Below are positions 18,176 to 27,421 of a stretch of 64,000 bases of DNA, piece by piece. The position numbers and the translations under genes are program-made. Every line of letters starts with the position of its first letter. The first letter of the stretch is position 1. Origin of the DNA: an uncultured Paracoccaceae bacterium (lineage in GTDB: Bacteria; Pseudomonadota; Alphaproteobacteria; Rhodobacterales; Rhodobacteraceae); assembly GCA_947497985.1 (NCBI GenBank), contig CANMIX010000008.1, positions 156,349 through 220,348 of the forward strand, written 5' to 3'. The notes beneath the pieces were generated by a model. That model worked only from the letters and a program-made list of their open reading frames with translations. It ran no database searches and had not been told where the DNA came from.

Positions 18176-19116
18176 TGCCATGGCTTTACTCGGCCCTGGG
18201 GCTGATCATCCTGCTTCTGGCGGGGGATGCGCTGGTGCGTGGTGCGGTGAATTTGAGCCTGCGCGTTGGGGTTCCGGCCTTGATAGTGAGCCTGACCATC
18301 GTGGCTTTTGGTACCTCAGCTCCTGAGTTGCTGATTGCAATTTCGGCTATTCATGACAACGCGCCAGGCATCGCCTTGGGCAACGTCGTGGGATCAAACA
18401 CGGCCAATGTGTTGCTGGTCCTGGGCTTGCCTGCCATTTTTGCGGGGCTGCACACCAGCGAATGCGACACACGCAAAAATTATCTGTTGATGATTGGCGC
18501 GTCTGTCCTGTTTATCGCGCTTGCCTTCTTGGGCGAGTTCACGATCTTCTCTGGGGTCATCCTTTTGGCGACCTTGGCCGTGATCTTGTTCATGGCTGCA
18601 CGTGACGCACATAAACACCGAAAAAATGGTGAGGCTGACGATCTCGAAGAGCTGGAGGAAGCAGATCCCAATATGCCGTCTTGGCGTATCGGAGTGTATC
18701 TCATGCTCGGGCTGGTCGGCCTACCCTTAGGGGCCGATCTTCTGGTCGATAACGCCACAGTGATCGCACGAACTTACGGAATTAGCGAAACCGTAATCGG
18801 CCTGACATTGGTTGCAATTGGGACCTCTCTTCCTGAGCTGGCGACGACCGTTATGGCCGCTGTGCGGCGTCAGGCGGACGTAGCGCTCGGGAATGTTATT
18901 GGCTCGAACATGTTCAATCTTCTGGCCATCATTGGCATCACGACATTTGTCGGAAAGATCCCGGTTGATCCAGAATTCCTGCGATTTGATCTGTGGGTCA
19001 TGCTGGCGGCATCGTTGATCTTGGTGCCGTTTGTTTTCATGAAACGCGACATTACACGCCCCTGGGGCTTTGTGCTGAGCGGGCTTTACGTGCTCTATAT
19101 GGTGGCGCTTCTCTGA
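18172..19116 (+). CDS. Calcium/sodium antiporter family protein (YrbG-like)
   Basis: The 314-residue protein has two inverted repeats, each with the CaCA alpha-repeat signature: GTSAPELLIAI with GNVVGSNTANVL, and GTSLPELATTV with GNVIGSNMFNLL. About ten membrane helices are predicted. A charged cytoplasmic loop (about residues 143-165, EADDLEELEEADP) lies between the halves. The family exchanges Ca2+ or K+ for Na+ or H+. It is the last gene of its operon. Confidence 0.92.
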   Translation: MMPWLYSALGLIILLLAGDALVRGAVNLSLRVGVPALIVSLTIVAFGTSAPELLIAISAIHDNAPGIALGNVVGSNTANVLLVLGLPAIFAGLHTSECDTRKNYLLMIGASVLFIALAFLGEFTIFSGVILLATLAVILFMAARDAHKHRKNGEADDLEELEEADPNMPSWRIGVYLMLGLVGLPLGADLLVDNATVIARTYGISETVIGLTLVAIGTSLPELATTVMAAVRRQADVALGNVIGSNMFNLLAIIGITTFVGKIPVDPEFLRFDLWVMLAASLILVPFVFMKRDITRPWGFVLSGLYVLYMVALL

Positions 19117-19260
19117 TCACAGAAACCAGCTGATGAAATTTGGCACACGAATTTCTTCGTGGTCCAAATTTCATTCAAAAACCGATATATATCATGCGGA
19201 TGTCGGGTTTAAACCTGCGCAGACACAGCGAAAAGTGCCGTGGCGAACCCAGTGAAACTG

Positions 19261-19276
19261 TTAAGAAACCCTTAAC
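19261..19276 (+). promoter_or_regulatory. CtrA-type box (TTAA-N7-TTAAC)
   Basis: TTAAGAAACCCTTAAC matches the alphaproteobacterial CtrA consensus TTAA-N7-TTAAC exactly. It is in a 445-bp gap (19117-19561) between the antiporter and uvrC, about 290 bases before the uvrC ATG. The rest of that gap is AT-rich with no other recognised element. The match is short, so a chance occurrence is possible. Confidence 0.45.
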
Positions 19277-19561
19277 CCGCAGCCCAAGTGTACACATTTC
19301 ACAGTTGCGTAATTTGCGTGTTACAAAAAGATCAAGTTTCCCAAAGGTTTGCGTTGGAACTAAAAAAACTCCTTTGAAAATAGACGTTTGCAAATGTGAT
19401 TAAAATTTAGGCAAATCTCCAAAACCTCTCTTAAATAAGGGAAAATGCTGGATAGCCAGAAGATATCACCAGACTTATCCCCAGCTTTGGTGGACTTGTT
19501 TCGTCTTGCTTTCCACGACGGATCATTGCAGCGGCGGCTTGGGGATTCTAAGACTGGCAAT

Positions 19562-21454
19562 ATGAGTGATGAACCACAGACAGCCCCTTCGCAGGCCTCT
19601 CAGGACGCAGTCCCGCCGATGGGGTACAGTGTTATTCAGGACTATGTGAATACCCTGGACGGATCCCCCGGCGTGTATCGTATGCTGGATGCGGAGAGCC
19701 GAGTTCTTTACGTTGGCAAGGCGCGAAACCTGAAGGCGCGGGTCAGCAACTATACCCGACCCGGCAACAGCCCGCGGATCGAGAAGATGATCTCGCTCAC
19801 CGCGACGATGATGTTTTTGACAACCCGGACCGAGACCGAGGCGCTGTTGTTGGAGCAGAACCTCATTAAGCAGCTGAAGCCCAAGTACAACGTGCTGCTG
19901 CGCGACGACAAAAGCTTTCCCAACATCTTGGTTGGCAAGGAACACGGGTTTCCACAAATCAAAAAACATCGTGGCGCGCGCAAAGAGAAAGGCAGCTATT
20001 TCGGCCCCTTTGCCAGCGCCGGTGCGGTGAACCGGACGCTGAACCAGCTGCAAAAGGCGTTTCTGTTGCGCAATTGCTCGGACAGCATGTTTGAAACCCG
20101 GACTCGGCCTTGTCTGCAATATCAGATCAAACGCTGTTCAGGTCCTTGCGTGGGGCTGATTTCGGAAGAGGATTATGCGCTCAGCGTGCGCGATGCCGAA
20201 CGCTTTTTGTCGGGACGCTCAACCAAAGTTCAGGAAGAACTGGGTGAGCAGATGATGAAAGCCTCGGAGGAGATGGAATTTGAACGTGCGGCCGCCTTGC
20301 GTGACCGGATCAAGGCGCTGACCCAGGTGCAATCGAGCCAGGGCATCAACCCACGTGGCGTCACCGAAGCGGACATCATTGGCCTGCATATCGACAAGGG
20401 GCAGGCCTGTGTGCAGGTGTTCTTTATTCGCGCCAACCAGAACTGGGGGAACCAGGATTTCTATCCCCGGATCGATGCGGACAATTCCCCGGCCGAGGTG
20501 ATGGAGGCCTTTGTCGGGCAATTCTACTCCACCAAAGAGCCCCCGCGGCAGCTGATCTTGTCGGACGACATCGAAAACGCGGATTTGATGGTCGATGCCC
20601 TGACTGAGAAGGCAGGCCGAAAGGTAGAAATCATGGTGCCGCAGCGCGGGGAGAAAACCGAGCTGGTGGCAGGGGCGGTGCGCAATGCTCGCGAAAGCCT
20701 CGCCCGGCGGATGTCCGAAAGCGCGACGCAGGCGAAGCTGCTGCGCGGCATCGCCGAGGCCTTTGGCATGGACAAGCCACCCGCCCGGATCGAGGTCTAC
20801 GACAACTCCCACATCCAAGGCACCAATGCGGTCGGGGGTATGATCGTCGCGGGACCCGAAGGGTTTATGAAAAACGCCTATCGCAAGTTTAACATCAAAG
20901 GGGAAGACTTGGTGCCGGGCGATGACTTTGGCATGATGAAGGAAGTGCTACACCGCCGCTTCTCGCGGCTGTTGAAGGAAGATCCTGACCGCGACAAGGG
21001 CATGTGGCCCGATCTGCTGCTGATCGACGGCGGGGCCGGGCAGGTGAGTGCGGTGGCGGAGATCATGCGAGAGCACGGGGTGCAGGACATCCCGATGGTT
21101 GGTGTCGCAAAAGGTGTCGACCGCGACCATGGCAAGGAAGAGTTCCACCGGTTGGGACAACGCCCCTTTGCCCTACAACGTAACGACCCGGTGCTGTATT
21201 TCGTGCAGCGCATGCGTGATGAGGCACACCGGTTTGCGATCGGCACCCACCGTGCCAAGCGTGCCAAATCCATGGCGGCAAACCCGCTGGATGATGTGCC
21301 GGGCGTCGGCTCGGCCCGTAAACGCGCGCTCTTGAAGCATTTCGGCAGCGCCAAAGCAGTGACGCGCGCCAATTTACTGGACCTCAAAGCAGTGGATGGT
21401 ATCTCAGAAGCTCTGGCTGAGCGGATTTACGATCACTTCCACGGTGTGGATTGA
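19562..21454 (+). CDS. uvrC: UvrABC system protein C (excinuclease subunit)
   Basis: The 630-residue UvrC has a GIY-YIG nuclease domain ([20 protein letters not shown], about 37-56) and a UVR interaction motif near 210-245. The RNase H-like endonuclease domain contains [16 protein letters not shown] and [13 protein letters not shown] helix-hairpin-helix pair lies at the C-terminus ([18 protein letters not shown]). It makes both incisions around DNA lesions in nucleotide excision repair. An in-frame start at 19445 with AAGGGA nearby would add 39 residues not typical of UvrC. Confidence 0.95.
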   Translation: MSDEPQTAPSQASQDAVPPMGYSVIQDYVNTLDGSPGVYRMLDAESRVLYVGKARNLKARVSNYTRPGNSPRIEKMISLTATMMFLTTRTETEALLLEQNLIKQLKPKYNVLLRDDKSFPNILVGKEHGFPQIKKHRGARKEKGSYFGPFASAGAVNRTLNQLQKAFLLRNCSDSMFETRTRPCLQYQIKRCSGPCVGLISEEDYALSVRDAERFLSGRSTKVQEELGEQMMKASEEMEFERAAALRDRIKALTQVQSSQGINPRGVTEADIIGLHIDKGQACVQVFFIRANQNWGNQDFYPRIDADNSPAEVMEAFVGQFYSTKEPPRQLILSDDIENADLMVDALTEKAGRKVEIMVPQRGEKTELVAGAVRNARESLARRMSESATQAKLLRGIAEAFGMDKPPARIEVYDNSHIQGTNAVGGMIVAGPEGFMKNAYRKFNIKGEDLVPGDDFGMMKEVLHRRFSRLLKEDPDRDKGMWPDLLLIDGGAGQVSAVAEIMREHGVQDIPMVGVAKGVDRDHGKEEFHRLGQRPFALQRNDPVLYFVQRMRDEAHRFAIGTHRAKRAKSMAANPLDDVPGVGSARKRALLKHFGSAKAVTRANLLDLKAVDGISEALAERIYDHFHGVD

Positions 21455-21464
21455 CGGTCGAATT

Positions 21465-21492
21465 TTGGAATTGGGCTGGATTGGCGTATAAT
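21465..21492 (+). promoter_or_regulatory. Sigma-70-like promoter for the DUF922 gene
   Basis: TTGGAA (21465-21470) and a perfect TATAAT (21487-21492) are separated by 16 bases. Transcription would begin near 21499, giving a leader of about 28 bases before ATG 21527. This supports that start over the GTG at 21503. Confidence 0.5.
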
Positions 21493-21526
21493 AACCGCGT
21501 TTGTGTTTCCAGTTTCGGTGATTGTT

Positions 21527-22138
21527 ATGCCTGTTTCCCTGACCATGAAGAATGTGACCTATGATACGTATTCGGTTAAGGGAAAGACCCTCGCCGATAT
21601 CGCAAAAAGCATCAAAAAGTCCGGCCCTAAAGATCCCAATGACAAAAAGAAAGTCGCATTTCTGACCACCACCGCGCTGGATGCTGAGATCACCAAGGGC
21701 AAATATGGTGCCGACGGCAAAGCTAAGATCGACAAGAAAACCGGCTGGTATGAGGTGACTTACAAGATCAAGTCGCTGAAACTGATCCTGAGCCCATCGG
21801 TGCGCTGCCCCAAACGCAGTGTCAGCGGCCTGTCTCCGCGTGCAATGGTTGAATGGTATCGCTTTTATGGCGCAGCATTGCTGCATGAGGCCGAGCACGT
21901 CAGTAAGGCCAAGAAAGAAAGCGAGAAGATCGCCAAAGAGATCGACAAGCTGCGCGGGAAAGGTTTGGCCGACACCGAAAAGGATGCACAGGCAATGGCC
22001 GAAGAAGACCTGAAACATGTGATCCACAATTACTTCTTCGTGGAACGTGAGCGGTTAAACGACATTCACCGAAAATTCGACCGCTCGACCCACCATGGGG
22101 AAAAGCACGGTGCCTTGTTGGACACAGCGATCCTGTGA
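21527..22138 (+). CDS. DUF922-family predicted zinc-dependent protease
   Basis: The 203-residue protein matches the DUF922 pattern. An N-terminal YDTYSVKGKTLADIAKSIKK segment resembles the family's first strand and helix. A central TYKIKSLKLILSPS strand follows, and then a metallopeptidase helix AALLHEAEHV with HExxH. A long charged helix comes after it. Many DUF922 proteins are secreted, but this start (MPVSLTMKNVTY) shows no signal peptide, so its location is unclear. It is a single gene between uvrC and pgsA. Confidence 0.7.
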   Translation: MPVSLTMKNVTYDTYSVKGKTLADIAKSIKKSGPKDPNDKKKVAFLTTTALDAEITKGKYGADGKAKIDKKTGWYEVTYKIKSLKLILSPSVRCPKRSVSGLSPRAMVEWYRFYGAALLHEAEHVSKAKKESEKIAKEIDKLRGKGLADTEKDAQAMAEEDLKHVIHNYFFVERERLNDIHRKFDRSTHHGEKHGALLDTAIL

Positions 22139-22202
22139 TCAAACCTTAGTTGCGAGGAATTGTCCGCTTTTAACTTTGCGGTTCGGCGGATAATGTGCCG
22201 CC

Positions 22203-22874
22203 ATGAAATGGAACCTGCCCAATATCCTCACCACTCTGCGGCTGCTGGCAGCGCCCGGCGTGGCAATCATGTTTCTGTATTTTGCGCGCCCTTTGGCCGA
22301 TTGGCTGGCGCTTTTATTGTTTATGGGGGCCGCGGTTACCGATTGGTTTGATGGCTACCTGGCACGAGCCTGGAAACAAGAGACCAAAGTTGGCGCAATG
22401 CTTGATCCGATCGCGGACAAGGCAATGGTTTTAGTCGCTCTGATGGTGATTGTTGGCTACTCAGACACCAACTGGATCCCGTGGCTGGTGCTGCCTGCAA
22501 CCGTGATCCTGTTTCGCGAAGTTTTTGTCTCGGGTATGCGCGAATACCTTGGCGATACTGCTGGCACGTTAAAAGTCACCAAACTTGCGAAATGGAAGAC
22601 AACAGTTCAGATGGTTGCAATCGCCGTTTTGTTCAGCCGCGGCATCTTTGAACATTACCTTGGCATGTCTGTCTGGGGCATGGATCAGGAAATGGTGGAC
22701 CAGATCATGGCGGGGGAAGTTGAAGATACGCTCAACATTCGTCTGATGTTTGAAGGTTTGGTGTGGAGCGGGCGTTTGGGGCTGTGGTTATTGTGGCTGG
22801 CAGCTGTTTTGACCTTTGTCACGGGCGCAGATTACCTGCGTAAGGCAATGCCACATCTGAAGGAGCCTGTGTAA
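22203..22874 (+). CDS. pgsA: CDP-diacylglycerol--glycerol-3-phosphate 3-phosphatidyltransferase
   Basis: The 223-residue membrane protein carries the CDP-alcohol phosphotransferase motif D-G-x2-A-R-x8-G-x3-D-x3-D. It is visible as DGYLAR, then GAMLDPIAD. It makes phosphatidylglycerol phosphate, the committed step to PG and cardiolipin. MoaD starts at its stop codon (overlap of one base), which places a lipid gene in a molybdopterin operon. Confidence 0.93.
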   Translation: MKWNLPNILTTLRLLAAPGVAIMFLYFARPLADWLALLLFMGAAVTDWFDGYLARAWKQETKVGAMLDPIADKAMVLVALMVIVGYSDTNWIPWLVLPATVILFREVFVSGMREYLGDTAGTLKVTKLAKWKTTVQMVAIAVLFSRGIFEHYLGMSVWGMDQEMVDQIMAGEVEDTLNIRLMFEGLVWSGRLGLWLLWLAAVLTFVTGADYLRKAMPHLKEPV

Positions 22875-23119
22875 TGGATGTTCTCTATTTTGCTTGGGTG
22901 CGCGAACGGATTGGCCTTCCCCGTGAAAAGGTGGAAACCTCGGCCAACACTGTGATGGAACTGGTGGAAGAACTGAAATCACGCGAGGAGCGTTATGCGG
23001 CCGCATTCGCCGATATCTCTGCTCTGCGCGTGGCCTTGGACCAGGAATTAAGCGAGTTTGATGCGCCTTTGGAGGGCGTGCGCGAGGTTGCGTTCTTCCC
23101 TCCGATGACCGGAGGTTAA
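22874..23119 (+). CDS. moaD: Molybdopterin synthase sulfur-carrier subunit MoaD
   Basis: The 81-residue protein has a ubiquitin-like fold and ends MTGG. The C-terminal Gly-Gly is adenylated and converted to a thiocarboxylate that supplies sulfur for molybdopterin. It starts within the pgsA stop and is followed 3 bases later by moaE, its catalytic partner. Confidence 0.93.
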   Translation: MDVLYFAWVRERIGLPREKVETSANTVMELVEELKSREERYAAAFADISALRVALDQELSEFDAPLEGVREVAFFPPMTGG

Positions 23120-23122
23120 TTC

Positions 23123-23569
23123 ATGCGGGTTGAGGTTCAGGAAGCCCCCTTTGATGTGGGCGCTGTGACATCAGAGTTCACAAGCGGTGCCAAAGGGGCA
23201 GGGGCAATCGTGACCTTTACCGGTGTGGTGCGCGAGGCAGATGCAGGCGCGATGACGGTGATGGAGATCGAACATTACCCCGCCATGACCCAAAAGGCTC
23301 TGGAACAGATCGCAACCCAAGCGATTGAGCGCTGGTCCTTGGCGGATGCTCTGGTCATCCACCGCTTTGGGCGTTTGTCGCCCGGCGATCAGATCATGAT
23401 GGTTGCAACGGCTTCGCGTCATCGCAAAGACGCCTTTGAAGCGGCCGAATTCTTGATGGATTATCTGAAATCTCGCGCCCCGTTTTGGAAGAAAGAGATC
23501 CTAAATGATGGTTCAGCTGATTGGGTCGCTGCCAAAGATGGTGATGAAAAAGCTCTGGAACGATGGTAA
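23123..23569 (+). CDS. moaE: Molybdopterin synthase catalytic subunit MoaE
   Basis: The 148-residue protein has the MoaE segments GAIVTFTGVVR, LEIEHYP-like (MEIEHYPAM), HRFGRLSPGD, and the active-site SRAPFWKKE with its conserved lysines. With MoaD it converts cyclic pyranopterin monophosphate to molybdopterin. MoaB is encoded separately at 36982. Confidence 0.95.
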   Translation: MRVEVQEAPFDVGAVTSEFTSGAKGAGAIVTFTGVVREADAGAMTVMEIEHYPAMTQKALEQIATQAIERWSLADALVIHRFGRLSPGDQIMMVATASRHRKDAFEAAEFLMDYLKSRAPFWKKEILNDGSADWVAAKDGDEKALERW

Positions 23570-23702
23570 GTGACGCGTGAAAGTGGAAGATAGGCTTTTG
23601 CGGTCTATTAATTCCAATTGATAGATGTGTCTCGAAGTTTTATTGTCCGATAAATCTCCGCCAATTTTTAGTTTAAATTGTTTCATAGTAGGTGGCAATA
23701 AA

Positions 23703-24161
23703 ATGGAAGTAACGACCGAGCTCTTGTTAGTTGCTGCAGAAAAATTGCATGCAGACTATGTAACTGTTTCCGTGCCAGATTTCGCGCCTGAGGCACTGCC
23801 AATGTCCCTGCGTATTGGTATCTTCTCCGCTGAGACAGGTGTGCTTCGGTGGGTTTCTTTGCCCGCATCAGGAACGTTTTGCGCGCGTGTAATGCGCGAA
23901 TCGTCGCCTCTTTTTGTGTCATGTCTGAGCGAGGCTGAACAACAGGTAGCCTGCGGTTTGCTGCAGGATACGGGGCCTTTTGCCTATCTAGGTGTCCCAA
24001 TTCCCGCAGTGACCGGTGGCTCAATTGGGACATTGGCCGCCATATGCAAGGGCGAACGGGCATGGTCCAAAGCAGATGCAGATGATGCAGAACATATCGC
24101 GGGCAAGATTGGGTTTGAAATGCTACCCCCTGAAATGCGGGACGCTCAAAACCTCGTCTAA
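23703..24161 (+). CDS. GAF-domain-like protein
   Basis: The 152-residue protein consists almost entirely of one small sensory domain. It has a strand/helix order typical of GAF domains and the segment LGVPIPAVTGGSIGTLAAICKGERAWSKAD... that ends many GAF folds. No output domain is fused, so it may bind a small ligand or a partner protein. ATG 23703 follows AGGTGG, and the longer frame from 23625 lacks a ribosome site. The 133 bp upstream is AT-rich with nothing else recognised. It converges on the next gene. Confidence 0.65.
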   Translation: MEVTTELLLVAAEKLHADYVTVSVPDFAPEALPMSLRIGIFSAETGVLRWVSLPASGTFCARVMRESSPLFVSCLSEAEQQVACGLLQDTGPFAYLGVPIPAVTGGSIGTLAAICKGERAWSKADADDAEHIAGKIGFEMLPPEMRDAQNLV

Positions 24162-24179
24162 AAGCGGCCATAAACGTGT

Positions 24180-24494
24180 TTAACGACCCAATTGGCTGCG
24201 CAGTTCTTCGGCCTCTCGACGCGCGTCGCGCAAACCGTCCATTGTGGCCCGCAATTCCGCCTCGGTCTGGGTCAGTTGGTTCACCAGTTCCGCTTCACGT
24301 TGTTGCAGATAGGTGATCGCCTGGTCGCGGGTCTCTTCTGCAGCGTGCAGCTCTTGGCTCATCCGGTCCAGATCCGCGACGTCGCTTTGTTTCACACGGG
24401 TGAAGCGATGCACCAGCCAATTTGCAAACCAGCCGAGCGTAAAGGCCACGAAGAGAATAATCGCGGTGGTGATGATAAACTCGGTCCGGTTCAT
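24180..24494 (-). CDS. Membrane-anchored coiled-coil protein
   Basis: The 104-residue protein has one N-terminal membrane helix (about residues 7-28) followed by a continuous heptad-rich helix from about 36 to the end, rich in Glu, Gln, Arg and Leu. Its start overlaps the end of the OmpA-family gene by 4 bases (ATGA), so the two are co-translated. It may be a structural partner of that envelope protein. No enzymatic motif is present. Confidence 0.7.
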   Translation of the reverse strand: MNRTEFIITTAIILFVAFTLGWFANWLVHRFTRVKQSDVADLDRMSQELHAAEETRDQAITYLQQREAELVNQLTQTEAELRATMDGLRDARREAEELRSQLGR

Positions 24495-26386
24495 TCAGAG
24501 GGTCCTTCACTCTCACTGTCGGGCGGGGTGGCTGCATCGGGCGCCTCTGGGGCATCTGATGCGTTTGCTTCGTCAGTCGCGTTGTTGAGAACTTGGAAAA
24601 CGATCCGTCGGTTCGCTTCACGTCCTTCTTCGGTCTCATTGTCGGCAATAGGTTGAGTTTCACCGTAACCGCGCGCGACAAATGTCAACGTTGGGATGCG
24701 TCGCGCGCGCAGCTCGTTGAGGACAGATTGAGCCCGCGATTGGCTCAACCGCTCGTTCATGATCTCTCGGCCTTGGCTGTCGGTGTGCCCCTGAATTTCG
24801 AGCTGCACCGGCCCGCAATGCTCCAAAACAGTGGCAATCTGGTCAAGGGTCGCGCTGCTGCCGCCCGCCACCGTGGCCGAGCCGGGTTCGAATGCAATCT
24901 TGCCGCTGTCCTGTACAACGGTCAGCTGCTCCTGACATTGTTCCGGTGTCAGAGGCTGGTCTTCGGGGATCGGCGGCTCTTCGTAAGTGATGGCCAACTC
25001 ATAAGTCGCGCGTTCGCCAAGGCGGGTGGAAAATAGTTTTGCGACCTCCGCCGGAGCGTCCTCGTCGAAACTGACACCACGTACAGAAATCACCTGTGGA
25101 GTGACGTTGACCAATCCACGTTCAAGATGAGAGAGGGCTTCCAGTGCGGACAAAACCTGCATGTTCCAATCCATCGGCAGCTTGTCTGACACGCGTGCCG
25201 CTGAATGAACACGTTCCGCCCCAAACCGCGCCTGGGCAAAGCTGCTGGTTAATGTGTGTTGGGTTTGGTCCGCAACATAACCCCGCAACAGAACCTGTCC
25301 TTCGGGGCTTAGAGTGGCCGTAAATTCGGGCTGTGCGTCTTCTTCTTCGCTCTCTGGTTCGGGTAGGATGGCATGCAGTGCAAAAACCTGCGGCAGATCG
25401 CTTTTTAGTTTGCCCACGACACGATCAAACAATGCCTGTTCGGTACCTTGAACAGCAGCCAGCGTTATATCGGCATTGGCCAGGGTCAGCGTGCCAGCGC
25501 CGAGCTTCGCCAGGCTAGCGAGGCTTTCTTCAACCGCGCGTGACCAATTGGGCGAGGGGACCCCCATGCCAATGGTGCAGTGTTCATCCGCGTCGAGCCC
25601 AGCTTTGCGTGCGGCATTCAGGATCCGGGTACGGCTGGCTTCGCTATCGGCGGAACAGGCATCAAAGTGGCCGCCGTTTTCATCCAGCGTGAAGCGCAAA
25701 GTGAAGGGCGTAATGACAGGGCGTGGCGCTTTTAGATTCAGTTCCAGCCGCAACCCACCCGTTGCCATCCGGTTCAGCCGCGCCTCCAGTCGCTTCTTTT
25801 CATCAGTGCTGTTGGTATTGGCCGTGATCGCAACAGCGCCGGGTTTGACCGAAATTTTTGAGCTTGGCAGTTGTTCCAAAGCTTTCAGGGCAAATCGCAT
25901 GGCCGCGGGCCATCCTTGCGGGGCGGCATATGTCGTTGATTCCAAAAAATCGGCAACTTGGGGCGCGCCAACAAGGTCTTCCAGTTGATCTATGACATCC
26001 TCGCGGTCTGTGCCCGAAGGGACCAAACCGATAATCGAAATACCCGCGTCGTTGCGCAGAATTTCGGCTGAGAATTGTGGCGGCGCAATGCCCCGCGACG
26101 GGGTCACCTGCATTCGGTCGATGATGCGCGATCCATCTACAATGGTGCCAACCTGTGACTTGGCAGCAAACCGGTCGGCCTCGTCCGGCGCGGTACCTTC
26201 CAGGATGACGCTCAATCCGTCTGCAGTGACTTCCGCCCAGTTGAAGCCGCCGTCGTCCAGTATTTGGCGAACCGCAGACTCGCTTCCACGCTCCATCCCA
26301 GTTGCCGCAAAGCCGGCGACAATGAGGCTCAGCGCGGCGGCCGTGACAAAGGTTGCCCCGGTAATCAGCACAGGAGGTAGCCGCAT
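24491..26386 (-). CDS. OmpA-family protein with repeated BON-like domains
   Basis: The 631-residue protein has an N-terminal signal or anchor helix (about 8-30). Several BON-like alpha/beta repeats follow between about 40 and 470. The OmpA/MotB peptidoglycan-binding domain is at about 500-605 (IAFEPGSATV...QGHTDSQG...LSQSRAQSVLNELR...GYGETQPIADN). It ends in an acidic Ala/Pro/Ser-rich tail. The layout resembles envelope proteins that link membrane and peptidoglycan, like mycobacterial ArfA. It heads a two-gene operon with the coiled-coil protein. Confidence 0.82.
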   Translation of the reverse strand: MRLPPVLITGATFVTAAALSLIVAGFAATGMERGSESAVRQILDDGGFNWAEVTADGLSVILEGTAPDEADRFAAKSQVGTIVDGSRIIDRMQVTPSRGIAPPQFSAEILRNDAGISIIGLVPSGTDREDVIDQLEDLVGAPQVADFLESTTYAAPQGWPAAMRFALKALEQLPSSKISVKPGAVAITANTNSTDEKKRLEARLNRMATGGLRLELNLKAPRPVITPFTLRFTLDENGGHFDACSADSEASRTRILNAARKAGLDADEHCTIGMGVPSPNWSRAVEESLASLAKLGAGTLTLANADITLAAVQGTEQALFDRVVGKLKSDLPQVFALHAILPEPESEEEDAQPEFTATLSPEGQVLLRGYVADQTQHTLTSSFAQARFGAERVHSAARVSDKLPMDWNMQVLSALEALSHLERGLVNVTPQVISVRGVSFDEDAPAEVAKLFSTRLGERATYELAITYEEPPIPEDQPLTPEQCQEQLTVVQDSGKIAFEPGSATVAGGSSATLDQIATVLEHCGPVQLEIQGHTDSQGREIMNERLSQSRAQSVLNELRARRIPTLTFVARGYGETQPIADNETEEGREANRRIVFQVLNNATDEANASDAPEAPDAATPPDSESEGPSE

Positions 26387-26446
26387 AAACTGGTCAGTCC
26401 CTTAATTGTTCGCAAATGTCATAGCGGCGATGCGTTTGATTTTCAA

Positions 26447-27409
26447 TCAGGCGAACAATGCTACGACCAAGAAGATAAGCGGAATCAAGCCGGTATCCCG
26501 GTTGAGTCGAAAGAGTTTCAGCAACCTTTCACTGTTTTCGGGATCAAAGCCGCGCAATTGCCAGGTCAAATGCCAGCCCATGGCCCAAGGTGCGGCCAAC
26601 GCCAGTGCCAATTTCACGGGCGAGCCTTCGGTGCCAAGCGCGGTTAGAACAGCCAATGCCATGAATGTAACCGTCGCCACGATAAAGCGGCGCAGCCACT
26701 TGGGGGTTTCATCTTCGAACAGGCGGGCGGTTGATTTCACGCCGATCAATGCGTCATCTTCGGCGTCCTGATGGGCATAGATTGTGTCGTAAAACAGGGT
26801 CCAGGTCACACCTGCAAGATACAACAAGACCGGCGCCCAATGCAGGCTGCCGGTATGGGCAACCCAAGCCCACAGTGCGCCCCAGTTTAAGGCGATGCCA
26901 AGAAAGGCTTGCGGCCACCATGTAAACCGTTTTGCAAACGGGTAAATCGCTACTGGCAACAGCGCCAGAACACCCATCGCAATCGCGGCCAGGTTAAAGG
27001 TAAAAAGAATACAAGCGCTTAGCGCGACCTGTAGCCCCATCCAGGTCAGCGCTTGTTTGACGCTGACCTGCCCGGATGGCAACGGTCGCGATTGTGTGCG
27101 GCTTACCTCGGCGTCAATTTTGCGGTCTGTAATATCGTTCCACGTACAGCCAGCGCCCCGCATCAGCCAAGACCCGGCCGCACAGGCCACAACGATCCAC
27201 AAATCATGCCATCCGATGACCCGATCGACAAGCATCGCCAAAACCAGACTCCAAAGGCAGGGGATTAACAGAAGCCAAGTGCCAATGGGGCGGTCCGCAC
27301 GGCTAAGGCGCAGATAAGGGCGGCTCCATTCGGGGGCATATGTGTCAACCCAGTTCCCTTTGACCGCATCTGCGACCTGACCATCTGGTGTTGGGGCGTT
27401 GCCTTGCAT
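26447..27409 (-). CDS. ubiA: 4-hydroxybenzoate octaprenyltransferase UbiA
   Basis: The 320-residue integral membrane protein has the two Asp-rich prenyltransferase motifs: NDITDRKIDAEVSRTQSRPL near the first third and YDTIYAHQDAEDD in the second. It attaches the polyprenyl chain to 4-hydroxybenzoate in ubiquinone synthesis. The start at 27409 (MQGNAPTPDGQ) is chosen because a much longer frame would read through the divergent rsmE gene. Only 12 bases separate the two start codons. Confidence 0.93.
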   Translation of the reverse strand: MQGNAPTPDGQVADAVKGNWVDTYAPEWSRPYLRLSRADRPIGTWLLLIPCLWSLVLAMLVDRVIGWHDLWIVVACAAGSWLMRGAGCTWNDITDRKIDAEVSRTQSRPLPSGQVSVKQALTWMGLQVALSACILFTFNLAAIAMGVLALLPVAIYPFAKRFTWWPQAFLGIALNWGALWAWVAHTGSLHWAPVLLYLAGVTWTLFYDTIYAHQDAEDDALIGVKSTARLFEDETPKWLRRFIVATVTFMALAVLTALGTEGSPVKLALALAAPWAMGWHLTWQLRGFDPENSERLLKLFRLNRDTGLIPLIFLVVALFA

Positions 27410-27421
27410 ATGTAAGCTCTC

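Noticed and set aside
19445..19561. Extended uvrC start at 19445
   Set aside because: AAGGGA precedes it, but the extra 39 residues are not typical of UvrC. It is kept only as an alternative.
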